Below, piece after piece: positions 55,955 through 64,000 of a stretch of 64,000 nt of DNA. Position numbers and translations under genes: made by a program. This stretch comes from Algibacter lectus (GTDB lineage Bacteria > Bacteroidota > Bacteroidia > Flavobacteriales > Flavobacteriaceae), in contig NZ_FOLN01000001.1 in NCBI RefSeq assembly GCF_900112395.1, positions 804,422 to 868,421 on the forward strand, read 5' to 3'. The notes under the pieces are model-generated. The model was not told the DNA's origin, ran no database searches, and saw only the letters and a program-made list of their open reading frames with translations. Positions within the stretch are counted from its first letter, which is position 1. Every line of letters begins with the position of its first letter.

Positions 55955-56500
55955 ATGCAGTTTTTTGAAACGTTTAAAAATGAATTAATAAACACAGCTA
56001 TTGTGCTTGTTGTTTTGTTAATCATTAGATCCTTAATCCATTTTGCTATTACAAAAATTGGACACACAAGTGGTATAAACGATGCTAGAATACGCTTAAT
56101 TAGACGTTACATAACCGTAACTTTATTTTTAATTGCTATTTTAATAGAATCCTTTATATTCGGGGCACAAGTACATGATTTAGCTGTTGTTTTTTCTTCT
56201 GTTTTTGCCGTTATCGGTATTGCGTTATTTGCAATTTGGTCTATTTTAAGTAACATTACTTCTGGTATTATTATGTTTTTCAACTTCCCGTATAAAGTGG
56301 GTGATAAAATTGAAATTCATGATAAAGATTTCCCTATAAAAGCTATTATTGAAGACATTAGAGCCTTTCAAATTCATTTAAGATTAGATAATGGAAACTT
56401 AGTAACATACCCTAATAACTTAATGCTACAAAAGGCCGTTACCTTAATACAAAAAGATGCTATAGACGAGACTGTTGATGATGGTGTTGATGCTATTTAA
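55955..56500 (+). CDS. Small MscS-type mechanosensitive channel
   Basis: 181 residues with three membrane helices and the MscS pore/beta domain (VIGIALFAIWSILSNITSGIIMFFNFPYKVGDKIEI, TYPNNLMLQKAV). It lacks the long C-terminal cage, as short MscS homologues do. It releases osmolytes under hypo-osmotic shock. Confidence 0.88.
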   Translation: MQFFETFKNELINTAIVLVVLLIIRSLIHFAITKIGHTSGINDARIRLIRRYITVTLFLIAILIESFIFGAQVHDLAVVFSSVFAVIGIALFAIWSILSNITSGIIMFFNFPYKVGDKIEIHDKDFPIKAIIEDIRAFQIHLRLDNGNLVTYPNNLMLQKAVTLIQKDAIDETVDDGVDAI

Positions 56501-56539
56501 ATTATTTATATTTATATCTTTATCTAAATACAATTTTTA

Positions 56540-57607
56540 ATGGCTAAGACTAGAAAACATAACTACAAGAAAAAAGCAGGTCAAGTACCGGGAACAGCCA
56601 TTTATACAGGTTCAAAATCTTCAGAAAAACTCTTTATTGAAGTTTTCGATTATAATGAAACTCAATTTACAGAAAAACATTTAACCGATGTTTCGGAAAC
56701 CTTTCAGTTTAAAGGCAGTGATTCTATTACATGGGTTAATCTAAATGGACTTAACCATGTTAAGGAAATTGAAAAACTAGCTAAACATTTCGATTTCCAC
56801 CCTTTAGTTTTAGAAGATATTGTAAACATCTCGCAACGTCCGAAAATTGATGAATACGAAGATTATTTCTTCGTTGTTTTAAAGATGTTGTATTATGATA
56901 AAGATGAAAAAATAATATCGGAACAAGTCAGTTTTATTTTAGGGAAAAACCATGTTTTATCCTTCCAGGAATCTGAAGGAGATGTTTTTGATGCCGTTCG
57001 AGAGCGTATTAGAACAGCAAAAGGACGCGTAAGAACCATGGAATCCGATTATTTGCTCTATGTTTTAATAGATGCTGTGGTCGACTACTATTTTAATATT
57101 ATTGAGATCTTAGGTGATAAAATTGAAGATTTTGAAACTGATATTTTTAACGGAAATGCCACAGATGACGTCAGTCAGAATATCCAAAATCTAAAACGTG
57201 AAATACTAAAAGTACGCCGCGCTATTTTTCCGCTTCGCGAAGTAATAAATCGTATTGAAAAAAGTGACAATGCTTTAATTTCTAAACAAACACTTAACTA
57301 CTATCGTGATGTTTACGATCACCTTATTCAAGTCTCAGAAAACATAGATATTTACCGCGAGATGATTTGGAGTTTAATGGATATGTACATGACAACCATT
57401 AGTAATAAAATGAATGAGGTAATGAAAGTACTTACCATTATGGCTTCCATTTTTATTCCTTTAACCTTTATTGCTGGTATTTATGGTATGAATTTCGACT
57501 ATATTCCAGAGCTCCACTATCAACATTCTTATTTTATTCTTTGGGGTGTAATGATTGTTATTTTTATAGGAATGCTTATTTATTTTAAGAAGAAAAAATG
57601 GTTGTAA
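56540..57607 (+). CDS. corA: CorA-type magnesium/cobalt transporter
   Basis: 355 residues with a long N-terminal cytoplasmic domain, two C-terminal membrane helices and the signature Y315-G-M-N318 (IYGMNF) followed by the short loop and the basic tail YFKKKKWL. It lies 39 bases after the mscS-like gene. Confidence 0.95.
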   Translation: MAKTRKHNYKKKAGQVPGTAIYTGSKSSEKLFIEVFDYNETQFTEKHLTDVSETFQFKGSDSITWVNLNGLNHVKEIEKLAKHFDFHPLVLEDIVNISQRPKIDEYEDYFFVVLKMLYYDKDEKIISEQVSFILGKNHVLSFQESEGDVFDAVRERIRTAKGRVRTMESDYLLYVLIDAVVDYYFNIIEILGDKIEDFETDIFNGNATDDVSQNIQNLKREILKVRRAIFPLREVINRIEKSDNALISKQTLNYYRDVYDHLIQVSENIDIYREMIWSLMDMYMTTISNKMNEVMKVLTIMASIFIPLTFIAGIYGMNFDYIPELHYQHSYFILWGVMIVIFIGMLIYFKKKKWL

Positions 57608-57704
57608 ACCTTCAAAATATGTCTAAAAACTCAATAGACTTCCTCATATAAAAACATAAAGTTAAAGAAACATTAAAACCAACTTAAACCCTTTCAATCT
57701 TTGC

Positions 57705-57712
57705 TATATTTG
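57705..57712 (+). promoter_or_regulatory. -7 box of the PIG-L operon
   Basis: TATATTTG is an exact TAnnTTTG match, 23 bases before the ATG, so the leader is short. No -33 TTG is seen at the proper distance. Confidence 0.5.
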
Positions 57713-57735
57713 GAGCTTAGCTAACTACCTTTTTT

Positions 57736-60261
57736 ATGCAAAGCACGAAGTATTATTTTATATTACTAGTTTTTACTGTTTCATTTTTACAAGCACAAAA
57801 ACCCAAAACACCAACATCTACCGAGATTTACGAATCTATTGAAAAACTCAACTTTTTAGGTTCGGTATTATATGTTGCTGCTCATCCCGATGATGAAAAC
57901 ACCCGATTAATTTCATACATGTCTAATGAAGTTAAAGCTCGTACAGCCTACCTATCTTTAACACGTGGCGATGGCGGACAAAACCTTATTGGCCCAGAAA
58001 TAAGAGAACTATTAGGTGTTATTAGAACTCAAGAATTACTAGCTGCAAGACGTGTAGATGGTGGCGAACAATTTTTCTCTAGAGCTAACGATTTTGGTTA
58101 CTCTAAACATCCCGATGAAACTTTAGAAATATGGAATAAAGATCAAGTTTTAAGCGATGTAGTTTTAGCCATTCGCCAGTTTAAACCCGATGTTATTATT
58201 AACAGGTTCGACCATAGAACTCCGGGCAGCACACATGGTCATCACACCAGTTCTGCCATTTTAAGTTTAGAAGCTTTTGATTTAGCAAACAAAAATACGG
58301 CTTATCCCGATCAATTAAAACAAACCGATTTATGGCAACCAAAACGCCTATTTTACAATACAAGTTGGTGGGCATATGGTAGCGAAGAAAAATTTAATGC
58401 TGTTGACAAAAGCAACATGCTAACTTTTGATATTGGTGTGTACTATCCGTTAAAAGGCTTATCGAATAACGAGGTTGCGGCACAAGCTAGAAGTCAGCAT
58501 TTATGTCAAGGTTTTGGTCGTGTGTTAGATCGTGGATCGCAAAACGAATACATTGAGTTTTTAAAAGGTGATCCTCTAGGTGAAAACAAAGATATTTTTG
58601 AAGGTATTGACACCTCATGGAATCGTGTAAAAGGCGGAAAAGCTATTGGAGATATTTTATATGAAGTGGAGGATAATTTCAATTTTAAAGATCCGTCCCA
58701 GCATCTTCCGCAATTAATTGAAGCCTATAAATTACTTCAAAACATAGAAAACGAACACTGGAAAACTCAAAAAACAAAAGCGTTAAAGTCGATTATATCG
58801 ATGTGTGCTGGTTTATATTTAGAAGCATCGGCAGAAACACCGTGGGCAACTCAAAACGAAACCGTAACCTTAGATCTTGAAGTTTTAAACCGAAGCAATC
58901 AAAATATTAGACTGGAAAGCATTAAAAATGCCAATAGTGTAAATATTTCTAAACATATTGAATTAACAGAAAACACCAAATTCAACTTCAAAGAAACCTT
59001 TAAAGTTGGTAGCCATCAAACACCTACTACACCTTATTGGTTAACTAAAAAAGGAACTTTAGGTATGTATCAAGTAGATGATACGAGTTTAATTGGTTTA
59101 CCCGAAACACCTAGAGTTTACCAAGTAGATTTTAATCTTCTTATAAATAATACACCTATTACGTTCACTAAAAATGTGGTTTATCGTTTTTCTAAACCAG
59201 AAAAAGGTGAATTGTATCGTCCGTTTGAAATTATCCCAGAAGTATCTGCTAAAATCACCGAAAAGGTTATTATTTTAAATTCTGATGCACAGCACGATAT
59301 TTCCGTTGTAGTAAAAGCTGGCCGAAATGACTTAGAAGGATCTGTAGAAATTTGTCATCCAAAAGACTGGAGCATATTTCCTAAAAGCCAAAAAATTTCA
59401 ATTAAAAATAAAGGCGAAGAGCAAACCTTAGTTTTCACTGTAATTCCTCCTAAAAACCAAAGTGAAGGTACTATTAGCCCTATGGTTCACATTGACGCTA
59501 AAGATTACACCAAAGAACTAATTGAAATTGATTACGACCATATTCCCTTCCAAACGGTTTTACTACCAAGCGAAAGCAAAATTGTACGTTTAGATATTAA
59601 AAAGAAGGGTGAAAATATTGCCTACATACAAGGTGCTGGCGATGTAGTTCCAGAAAGTTTACAACAAATAGGATATCAAGTTCGTATTTTAAAACCAGAC
59701 GAAATTAATGCCGAAACCCTAAGTAATTTTGATGCCGTTGTGGTTGGTATTAGAGCTTATAACACGGTTGAAGAAATAAAATTTAAGCAAGATTTATTGT
59801 TCGATTTTGTCGCTCAAGGCGGAAATATGATTGTACAGTACAACACCAATCATCGCTTAAAAGTTGATAATTTAGCACCTTTTGATATTACACTTTCTCG
59901 TGATAGAGTTACCGATGAAACAGCAGAAGTTACATTTTTAAACCCTGAACATCCCGTTTTAAATTACCCTAACAAAATTACACAACACGATTTTGAAGGT
60001 TGGACGCAAGAACGTGGTTTATATTTCCCAAGTAATTGGGCACCTGCCTTTACTCCTATTTTATCTATGCATGATAAAGGTGAAACCGATAAAAAAGGAA
60101 GTTTACTTGTTGCTAAACACGGTAATGGCTACTTTATTTATACTGGCTTAAGCTTTTTTAGAGAATTCCCTGCTGGTGTTTCTGGTGCTTATAGACTGTT
60201 TGCAAACATGCTTTCTATTGGTAAAGAAGATTTAAAACAAGAAGCAAAACTAAACGATTAA
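57736..60261 (+). CDS. Secreted PIG-L family deacetylase with C-terminal extension
   Basis: 841 residues, far longer than cytoplasmic PIG-L enzymes (about 220-300). A signal peptide (ending LQAQ, about residue 21) precedes the zinc-binding HPDDE motif at residues 50-54 and the HGHHTSS motif (third ligand). The long C-terminal part (about 380-840) includes NEW-like and ThuA-like segments (DAVVVGIRAYNTVEE, PVLNYPNKI). It removes acetyl groups from an N-acetylated sugar or similar compound. It is the first gene of an operon with a symporter and an oxidoreductase, implying uptake of the product. Confidence 0.88.
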   Translation: MQSTKYYFILLVFTVSFLQAQKPKTPTSTEIYESIEKLNFLGSVLYVAAHPDDENTRLISYMSNEVKARTAYLSLTRGDGGQNLIGPEIRELLGVIRTQELLAARRVDGGEQFFSRANDFGYSKHPDETLEIWNKDQVLSDVVLAIRQFKPDVIINRFDHRTPGSTHGHHTSSAILSLEAFDLANKNTAYPDQLKQTDLWQPKRLFYNTSWWAYGSEEKFNAVDKSNMLTFDIGVYYPLKGLSNNEVAAQARSQHLCQGFGRVLDRGSQNEYIEFLKGDPLGENKDIFEGIDTSWNRVKGGKAIGDILYEVEDNFNFKDPSQHLPQLIEAYKLLQNIENEHWKTQKTKALKSIISMCAGLYLEASAETPWATQNETVTLDLEVLNRSNQNIRLESIKNANSVNISKHIELTENTKFNFKETFKVGSHQTPTTPYWLTKKGTLGMYQVDDTSLIGLPETPRVYQVDFNLLINNTPITFTKNVVYRFSKPEKGELYRPFEIIPEVSAKITEKVIILNSDAQHDISVVVKAGRNDLEGSVEICHPKDWSIFPKSQKISIKNKGEEQTLVFTVIPPKNQSEGTISPMVHIDAKDYTKELIEIDYDHIPFQTVLLPSESKIVRLDIKKKGENIAYIQGAGDVVPESLQQIGYQVRILKPDEINAETLSNFDAVVVGIRAYNTVEEIKFKQDLLFDFVAQGGNMIVQYNTNHRLKVDNLAPFDITLSRDRVTDETAEVTFLNPEHPVLNYPNKITQHDFEGWTQERGLYFPSNWAPAFTPILSMHDKGETDKKGSLLVAKHGNGYFIYTGLSFFREFPAGVSGAYRLFANMLSIGKEDLKQEAKLND

Positions 60262-60263
60262 TT

Positions 60264-60374
60264 ATGGAAGAAAATCAACCCAAAAAACCAGTTTGGTTAA
60301 AATTATATTCTGTAGTTTTAATTGCCAACGCCATCTATTTTATTCTGTTTTATTTAATTACAAAAGCCTTTTAA
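60264..60374 (+). CDS. 36-residue single-helix membrane protein
   Basis: A short gene (ATG at 60264, TAA at 60372) between the deacetylase and the symporter, two bases after the first and three before the second. The sequence has a charged start (MEENQPKKPVWLKL), then a single hydrophobic helix (about 15-32) and ends TKAF. The tight fit in the operon supports it as real. It may be a small partner subunit of the symporter; this is inference. Confidence 0.7.
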   Translation: MEENQPKKPVWLKLYSVVLIANAIYFILFYLITKAF

Positions 60375-60377
60375 TTT

Positions 60378-62090
60378 ATGGAAACTTTAAATTGGATCGA
60401 TTGGGCCGTACTTTGCTTTACACTAATAGCCATAGTAGCTTACGGAACATACCAAACACGAGGCAGCCGTAATGTACAAGATTATTTAAAAGGCGGGAAC
60501 ACCTCTAAATGGTGGACTATTGGCTTATCAGTTATGGCTACACAAGCTAGTGCTATCACCTTTTTATCAACACCAGGGCAAGCCTTTAATGATGGTATGG
60601 GCTTTGTTCAATTTTACTTTGGCTTACCAATAGCTATGGTAGTTATTTGTATGGTTTTTATACCCTTATACCATAGATTAAAAGTATATACAGCATACGA
60701 ATTTCTCGAAAATAGATTCGATTTAAAAACGAGAACCTTAACAGCAATTCTATTTTTAATTCAGCGTGGTTTAGCAGCCGGAATCACCATTTTTGCTCCT
60801 GCTATTATACTTTCTGTTGTTCTTAAATGGGATTTACTCACCCTAAATATTGTTATTGGCTTACTCGTTATTATCTACACCGTTTCTGGTGGTACACGCG
60901 CGGTAAACGTCACGCAAAAACATCAAATGGTTATTATTTTTGTTGGTATGTTGGTGGCTTTCTTTTTAATTGTGAGCAAACTACCGCAAGACATTACTTT
61001 TAGCAAAGCGCTTGATATTGCTGGAGCTAGCGGAAAAATGGAAGTTTTAGATTTTTCATTCAATTTAAATAACCGTTATACATTTTGGAGTGGTATTATT
61101 GGTGGTACATTTTTAATGTTATCTTATTTTGGCACCGACCAAAGCCAAGTACAGCGTTACCTTTCGGGCAAATCGGTTAAAGAAATGCAATTGGGTTTAA
61201 TTTTTAACGGACTTTTAAAAATACCGATGCAATTCTTTATTTTATTTGTGGGTATAATGGTTTTCGTGTTTTATCAATTTAATGAAGCACCTGTAAACTT
61301 TAACCCAACCGCTACGGAGGTTGTGTTACAATCTAAATATGCCGATGAATACAAAACACTTCAGGCAGAACAAACAGCTATTTTTAACGATAAGCAAAAC
61401 ATTATTAAATCGTTCTTAAATTCTGATAATCCAGATGCTTCAAAATACATTGCATTAGCAAATGAAGCCAATGATGAACTAAGAAAAGAAGCCAGAGATT
61501 TAATTGATAAAGCTTCGGAAAGTGAAAACATAAAAATAGAAAGCAATGATAAAGATTATGTGTTTATCCATTTCATTTTAAATAATTTACCTCGTGGATT
61601 AATCGGTTTACTTTTAGCCGTTATTCTAAGTGCAGCCATGTCTAGTACCGCAAGTGAATTAAACGCTTTGGGCTCTACCACTACCATAGATTTATACAAA
61701 CGAAATACTAGCGAAAAAACCGAAGAAGAGATGGTAAAAGCATCTCGCTGGTTTACTTTTGCTTGGGGAATAATAGCTATAGGCGTAGCTTGTGTTGCAA
61801 ATTTGGCCGAAAACTTAATTCAGTTGGTAAACATTATTGGTTCTATATTTTATGGTAATGTTCTTGGTGTTTTTCTTCTAGCATTTTTCTTTAAATTTGT
61901 AAAAGGTAATGCCGTATTTATTGGTGCATTATTAACACAAGTTATTGTTATTGCACTATATCTATTAGATTTAAACGAAGTGATTAATCTACCATTTCTA
62001 TGGTTAAATTTTGTGGGTTGCGCTATTGTAATTTCAATTTCATGTATCATCCAAACACTTATTCCAAATGACAAATCAATCAGAAGTTAA
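60378..62090 (+). CDS. Sodium:solute symporter (SSS family)
   Basis: 570 residues with about 13 membrane helices. SSS features are YLKGGNTSKWWTIGLSVMATQASAITFLSTPGQAF and SYFGTDQSQVQRYLSGKS, with ILSAAMSSTASELNALGS near the sodium site. A soluble loop of about 80 residues lies between helices (around 310-395). Substrate unknown; a sugar derivative made by the deacetylase or used by the downstream oxidoreductase is plausible. Confidence 0.92.
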   Translation: METLNWIDWAVLCFTLIAIVAYGTYQTRGSRNVQDYLKGGNTSKWWTIGLSVMATQASAITFLSTPGQAFNDGMGFVQFYFGLPIAMVVICMVFIPLYHRLKVYTAYEFLENRFDLKTRTLTAILFLIQRGLAAGITIFAPAIILSVVLKWDLLTLNIVIGLLVIIYTVSGGTRAVNVTQKHQMVIIFVGMLVAFFLIVSKLPQDITFSKALDIAGASGKMEVLDFSFNLNNRYTFWSGIIGGTFLMLSYFGTDQSQVQRYLSGKSVKEMQLGLIFNGLLKIPMQFFILFVGIMVFVFYQFNEAPVNFNPTATEVVLQSKYADEYKTLQAEQTAIFNDKQNIIKSFLNSDNPDASKYIALANEANDELRKEARDLIDKASESENIKIESNDKDYVFIHFILNNLPRGLIGLLLAVILSAAMSSTASELNALGSTTTIDLYKRNTSEKTEEEMVKASRWFTFAWGIIAIGVACVANLAENLIQLVNIIGSIFYGNVLGVFLLAFFFKFVKGNAVFIGALLTQVIVIALYLLDLNEVINLPFLWLNFVGCAIVISISCIIQTLIPNDKSIRS

Positions 62091-63054
62091 AACTATAAAC
62101 TGGGGCATTATTGGCTTAGGAAATATTGCTAATAAATTTGCATCAGATTTATTAACCATTCCAAATACTAAACTTTACGCTGTAGCTTCGCGTTCACAGG
62201 AAAAAGCAGATTTGTTTGCTGATAAATATGATGCTACTCATGCTTTTAACAGCTACGAAGCCTTAGTAAAAGATAAAAACATTGATGCTGTATACATAGC
62301 AACACCACATGCTTTACATAAAGAAAACACCTTATTATGCCTAGAACATGGCATAGCCGTTTTATGTGAAAAACCATTTGCTATGGATGCCAATGAAGTT
62401 AGCATGATGATAGCGAAAGCCAAAGAAAAAAATGTGTTACTCATGGAAGCACTTTGGACATACTTTTTACCACATTATCAATTTGTTTTAAAGGAACTGA
62501 AAAATGAAACTTACGGCAAACTTCTAAAAATGGAAGCCGATTTTGGTTTTCATCGTGATTTTGATACATCGTCTAGATTGTTCAACAAATCTTTAGGTGG
62601 TGGAAGTTTATTAGATATTGGTATTTACCCCATTTTTGCAGCATTGTCTACTCTAGGGCTTCCGAAAGATATGCAAGCCGATGCTACTTTTTTTGAAAAT
62701 GGCGCCGATTCTACGTGCAGCATGACCTTTACTTACCCCAATGGTGAAACTGCTAAACTAAAAAGTACACTTTTAGAACCTACTCCAACCGAGGCTGTTT
62801 TTTATTGTGAACACGCAACTATCAAAATAAATACCATGTTCCACATGCCAACTACAGTAACTGTAATTGCTAACGGGGAAGAAAAGACTTTAGATTTTGG
62901 TTATAAAACTATTGGCTATAACTACGAGGCTATTCATTTTAATGAATTAATACGTGCAGGTAAAACAGAAAGTGATGTTATGACTTTCGAGTTTAGTGAA
63001 AAACTTATAAATGCTTTAGATACCGTTAGAAAACTTATTAAGCTAGAATATTAA
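62068..63054 (+). CDS. Gfo/Idh/MocA-family oxidoreductase
   Basis: 328 residues. The N-terminal NAD(P)-binding motif is IGLGNIANKFASDL, then AVYIATPHALHKENT and the conserved CEKPFA (Lys-Pro) and GGGSLLDIGIYPIF. It overlaps the symporter gene by 23 bases, so they are co-transcribed. It likely oxidises or reduces the sugar brought in by the symporter. Confidence 0.93.
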   Translation: MTNQSEVKTINWGIIGLGNIANKFASDLLTIPNTKLYAVASRSQEKADLFADKYDATHAFNSYEALVKDKNIDAVYIATPHALHKENTLLCLEHGIAVLCEKPFAMDANEVSMMIAKAKEKNVLLMEALWTYFLPHYQFVLKELKNETYGKLLKMEADFGFHRDFDTSSRLFNKSLGGGSLLDIGIYPIFAALSTLGLPKDMQADATFFENGADSTCSMTFTYPNGETAKLKSTLLEPTPTEAVFYCEHATIKINTMFHMPTTVTVIANGEEKTLDFGYKTIGYNYEAIHFNELIRAGKTESDVMTFEFSEKLINALDTVRKLIKLEY

Positions 63055-63084
63055 AAGCATATTTTCTTTAATAAATTATAAATC

Positions 63085-63122
63085 TGTCCGATAAGTTCGT
63101 AATTAACTTATCGGACATTTTT
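63085..63122 (+). terminator. Terminator of the PIG-L operon
   Basis: TGTCCGATAAGTT (63085-63097) pairs perfectly with AACTTATCGGACA (63105-63117), followed by TTTTT. It lies 30 bases after the oxidoreductase stop. Confidence 0.9.
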
Positions 63123-63169
63123 GTTATATTTAAAATCTGTAATAAAACATGAATATAGGGTTATACTTA

Positions 63170-63656
63170 TGTTGTACCCAATTTGAGAAAAACCGAAATC
63201 TGAATGAATAACACGAAAAAAATCATACTTCGGATTTTAATTGCCTCAAGTGTAATTCTGATTTTGCTCGTCGGACTTTTTATTTTTGTGATTAAAAAAA
63301 ACGGAATTACGGAATTTGACAAAAAGAATAGTGATTACCAGCCAGCATTAGTCAAAACCGAAAAGACTACGCCTGAATTTGAGCTTGGAAAAGAAATTTT
63401 TATGGAAGATTGCCGAAAATGTCACGTGTCAAAAGATATGAAACATAACTATCTTTATGGAATCGTGGAAAAAGTCGGAACTGATTATTTAAAAATTTAT
63501 TTAACTAAACAAGATTCGTTACTAAATGCAAAGGACGAATATGCTCTGGAAATAAAAGAATTTTGGGGCAATAACGGAACAATACATAATTTTAATTTCA
63601 CAGAAAACGAATTGAATTTATTAATAGAATATTTGAAATAAAAACTGGGTACAACA
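63170..63656. repeat. Cassette-like segment bounded by 11-base inverted repeats
   Basis: TGTTGTACCCA (63170-63180) and its exact inverse TGGGTACAACA (63646-63656) enclose a single small gene with about 20 bases of leader. The gene's codons (CGG, CTG, CTC, GTC) are unlike those of the surrounding AT-rich genes. It sits between the end of the operon and an IS110-type transposase. This could be an acquired cassette; the mechanism is unknown. Confidence 0.45.
63204..63641 (+). CDS. Small membrane-anchored cytochrome c-like protein
   Basis: 145 residues with an N-terminal membrane anchor (about 8-31, ILRILIASSVILILLVGLFIF) and one heme motif CRKCH at about residues 71-75. No clear axial methionine in the normal place was recognised. 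It is enclosed by the inverted repeats described for 63170-63656. Confidence 0.75.
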   Translation: MNNTKKIILRILIASSVILILLVGLFIFVIKKNGITEFDKKNSDYQPALVKTEKTTPEFELGKEIFMEDCRKCHVSKDMKHNYLYGIVEKVGTDYLKIYLTKQDSLLNAKDEYALEIKEFWGNNGTIHNFNFTENELNLLIEYLK

Positions 63657-63688
63657 AAGTACTGTGCTAAAAAACAAGTAAAATCTTA

Positions 63689-64000
63689 TTAATTTTTCAC
63701 TAGCGCACTTTTATATTCCTTGTCAAATATTAAACCCGATTTTGCAATAGCAAAAGCTTGTTTTAATAGCTTATTACATACCGCTATTAATGCTAATTTT
63801 TTACTCTTTCCTTTTGCTACTAATCGTTCATAAATATCTCTGCATGCTTTATTGTATTTACAAGCTGTAAAACTGCACATAAATAATAAATTCCTGAGTT
63901 TTTGATTGCCCATTTTACTAATTCGTGGTCGTCCTTTTATACTACTTCCACTTTGCCTAATCACTGGAGTTAATCCTGCGTAACTACATAATTCTGCTGC
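63689..64000 (-). mobile_element. IS110-family transposase, C-terminal part, continuing past the window
   Basis: 104 codons run open from the window edge (AAELCSYAGLTPVIRQSGSS) and include the IS110 C-terminal (Transposase_20) pattern SIKGRPRISKMGNQKLRNLL and a final helical region. The N-terminal DEDD catalytic part lies beyond base 64000. Whether the element is complete cannot be judged. The left end of the element was not located. Confidence 0.88.

Overview
The window is AT-rich chromosomal DNA from a member of the Bacteroidota, most likely a marine Flavobacteriaceae. Support comes from a SusC/SusD pair next to glycoside hydrolases, a hybrid two-component regulator, lipoproteins whose mature N-termini are acidic, promoter -7 boxes of the TAnnTTTG type, a CcsB-CcsA fusion, and the gene order DUF2520 protein - KdsC-like phosphatase - UbiA prenyltransferase - Maf - MscS - CorA. 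The genus cannot be named from the sequence alone.

1-23,900: a xylan utilisation locus, almost all on the minus strand. In transcription order it holds a transaldolase-like aldolase (own promoter), a secreted DUF5060 hydrolase with the hybrid sensor/AraC regulator, then GH3 beta-xylosidase - SusC - SusD ending at a strong terminator, then a giant FG-GAP/ASPIC lipoprotein, a PKD plus twin-CBM lipoprotein, a surface-type GH10 xylanase with a PKD domain, a second GH10 xylanase without a surface signal, and a secreted sugar isomerase/epimerase-like protein cut by the window edge. The N-termini suggest xylan is cut and bound outside the cell, imported by SusCD, and finished in the periplasm. A solitary GH43 enzyme lies at 32.8-34.1 kb.

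24,300-32,700: a plus-strand operon (threonine-synthase-like PLP enzyme, DgcN-like, DgcA-like epimerase) that fits D-glutamate or dipeptide metabolism, facing the B12-dependent ribonucleotide reductase nrdJ and an eight-heme TPR cytochrome lipoprotein.

34,300-42,000: a TPR sensor kinase with its response regulator, two divergent universal stress proteins with FNR-like boxes, and a small thiol/redox operon (rhodanese, heavy-metal domain protein, diheme DUF3365 cytochrome, thioredoxin, and a frameshifted thiopurine-methyltransferase-like gene) behind a 5-4-5 palindrome.

42,000-52,700: NAD salvage (pncA, pncB), a membrane-bound hydrolase-like protein, a TetR-SDR-DoxX unit with a shared operator, a DUF2911 protein, a small coiled-coil protein, the ccsBA cytochrome c maturation fusion and a truncated hemoglobin. 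A GC-rich, highly structured non-coding segment lies at 52.8 kb.

52,900-64,000: flavobacterial housekeeping genes, then an operon of a secreted PIG-L deacetylase, a 36-residue membrane protein, a sodium:solute symporter and a Gfo/Idh oxidoreductase. The end holds a small cytochrome gene flanked by inverted repeats, with different codon use, beside a partial IS110-type transposase. No rRNA, tRNA, CRISPR array or prophage was seen.
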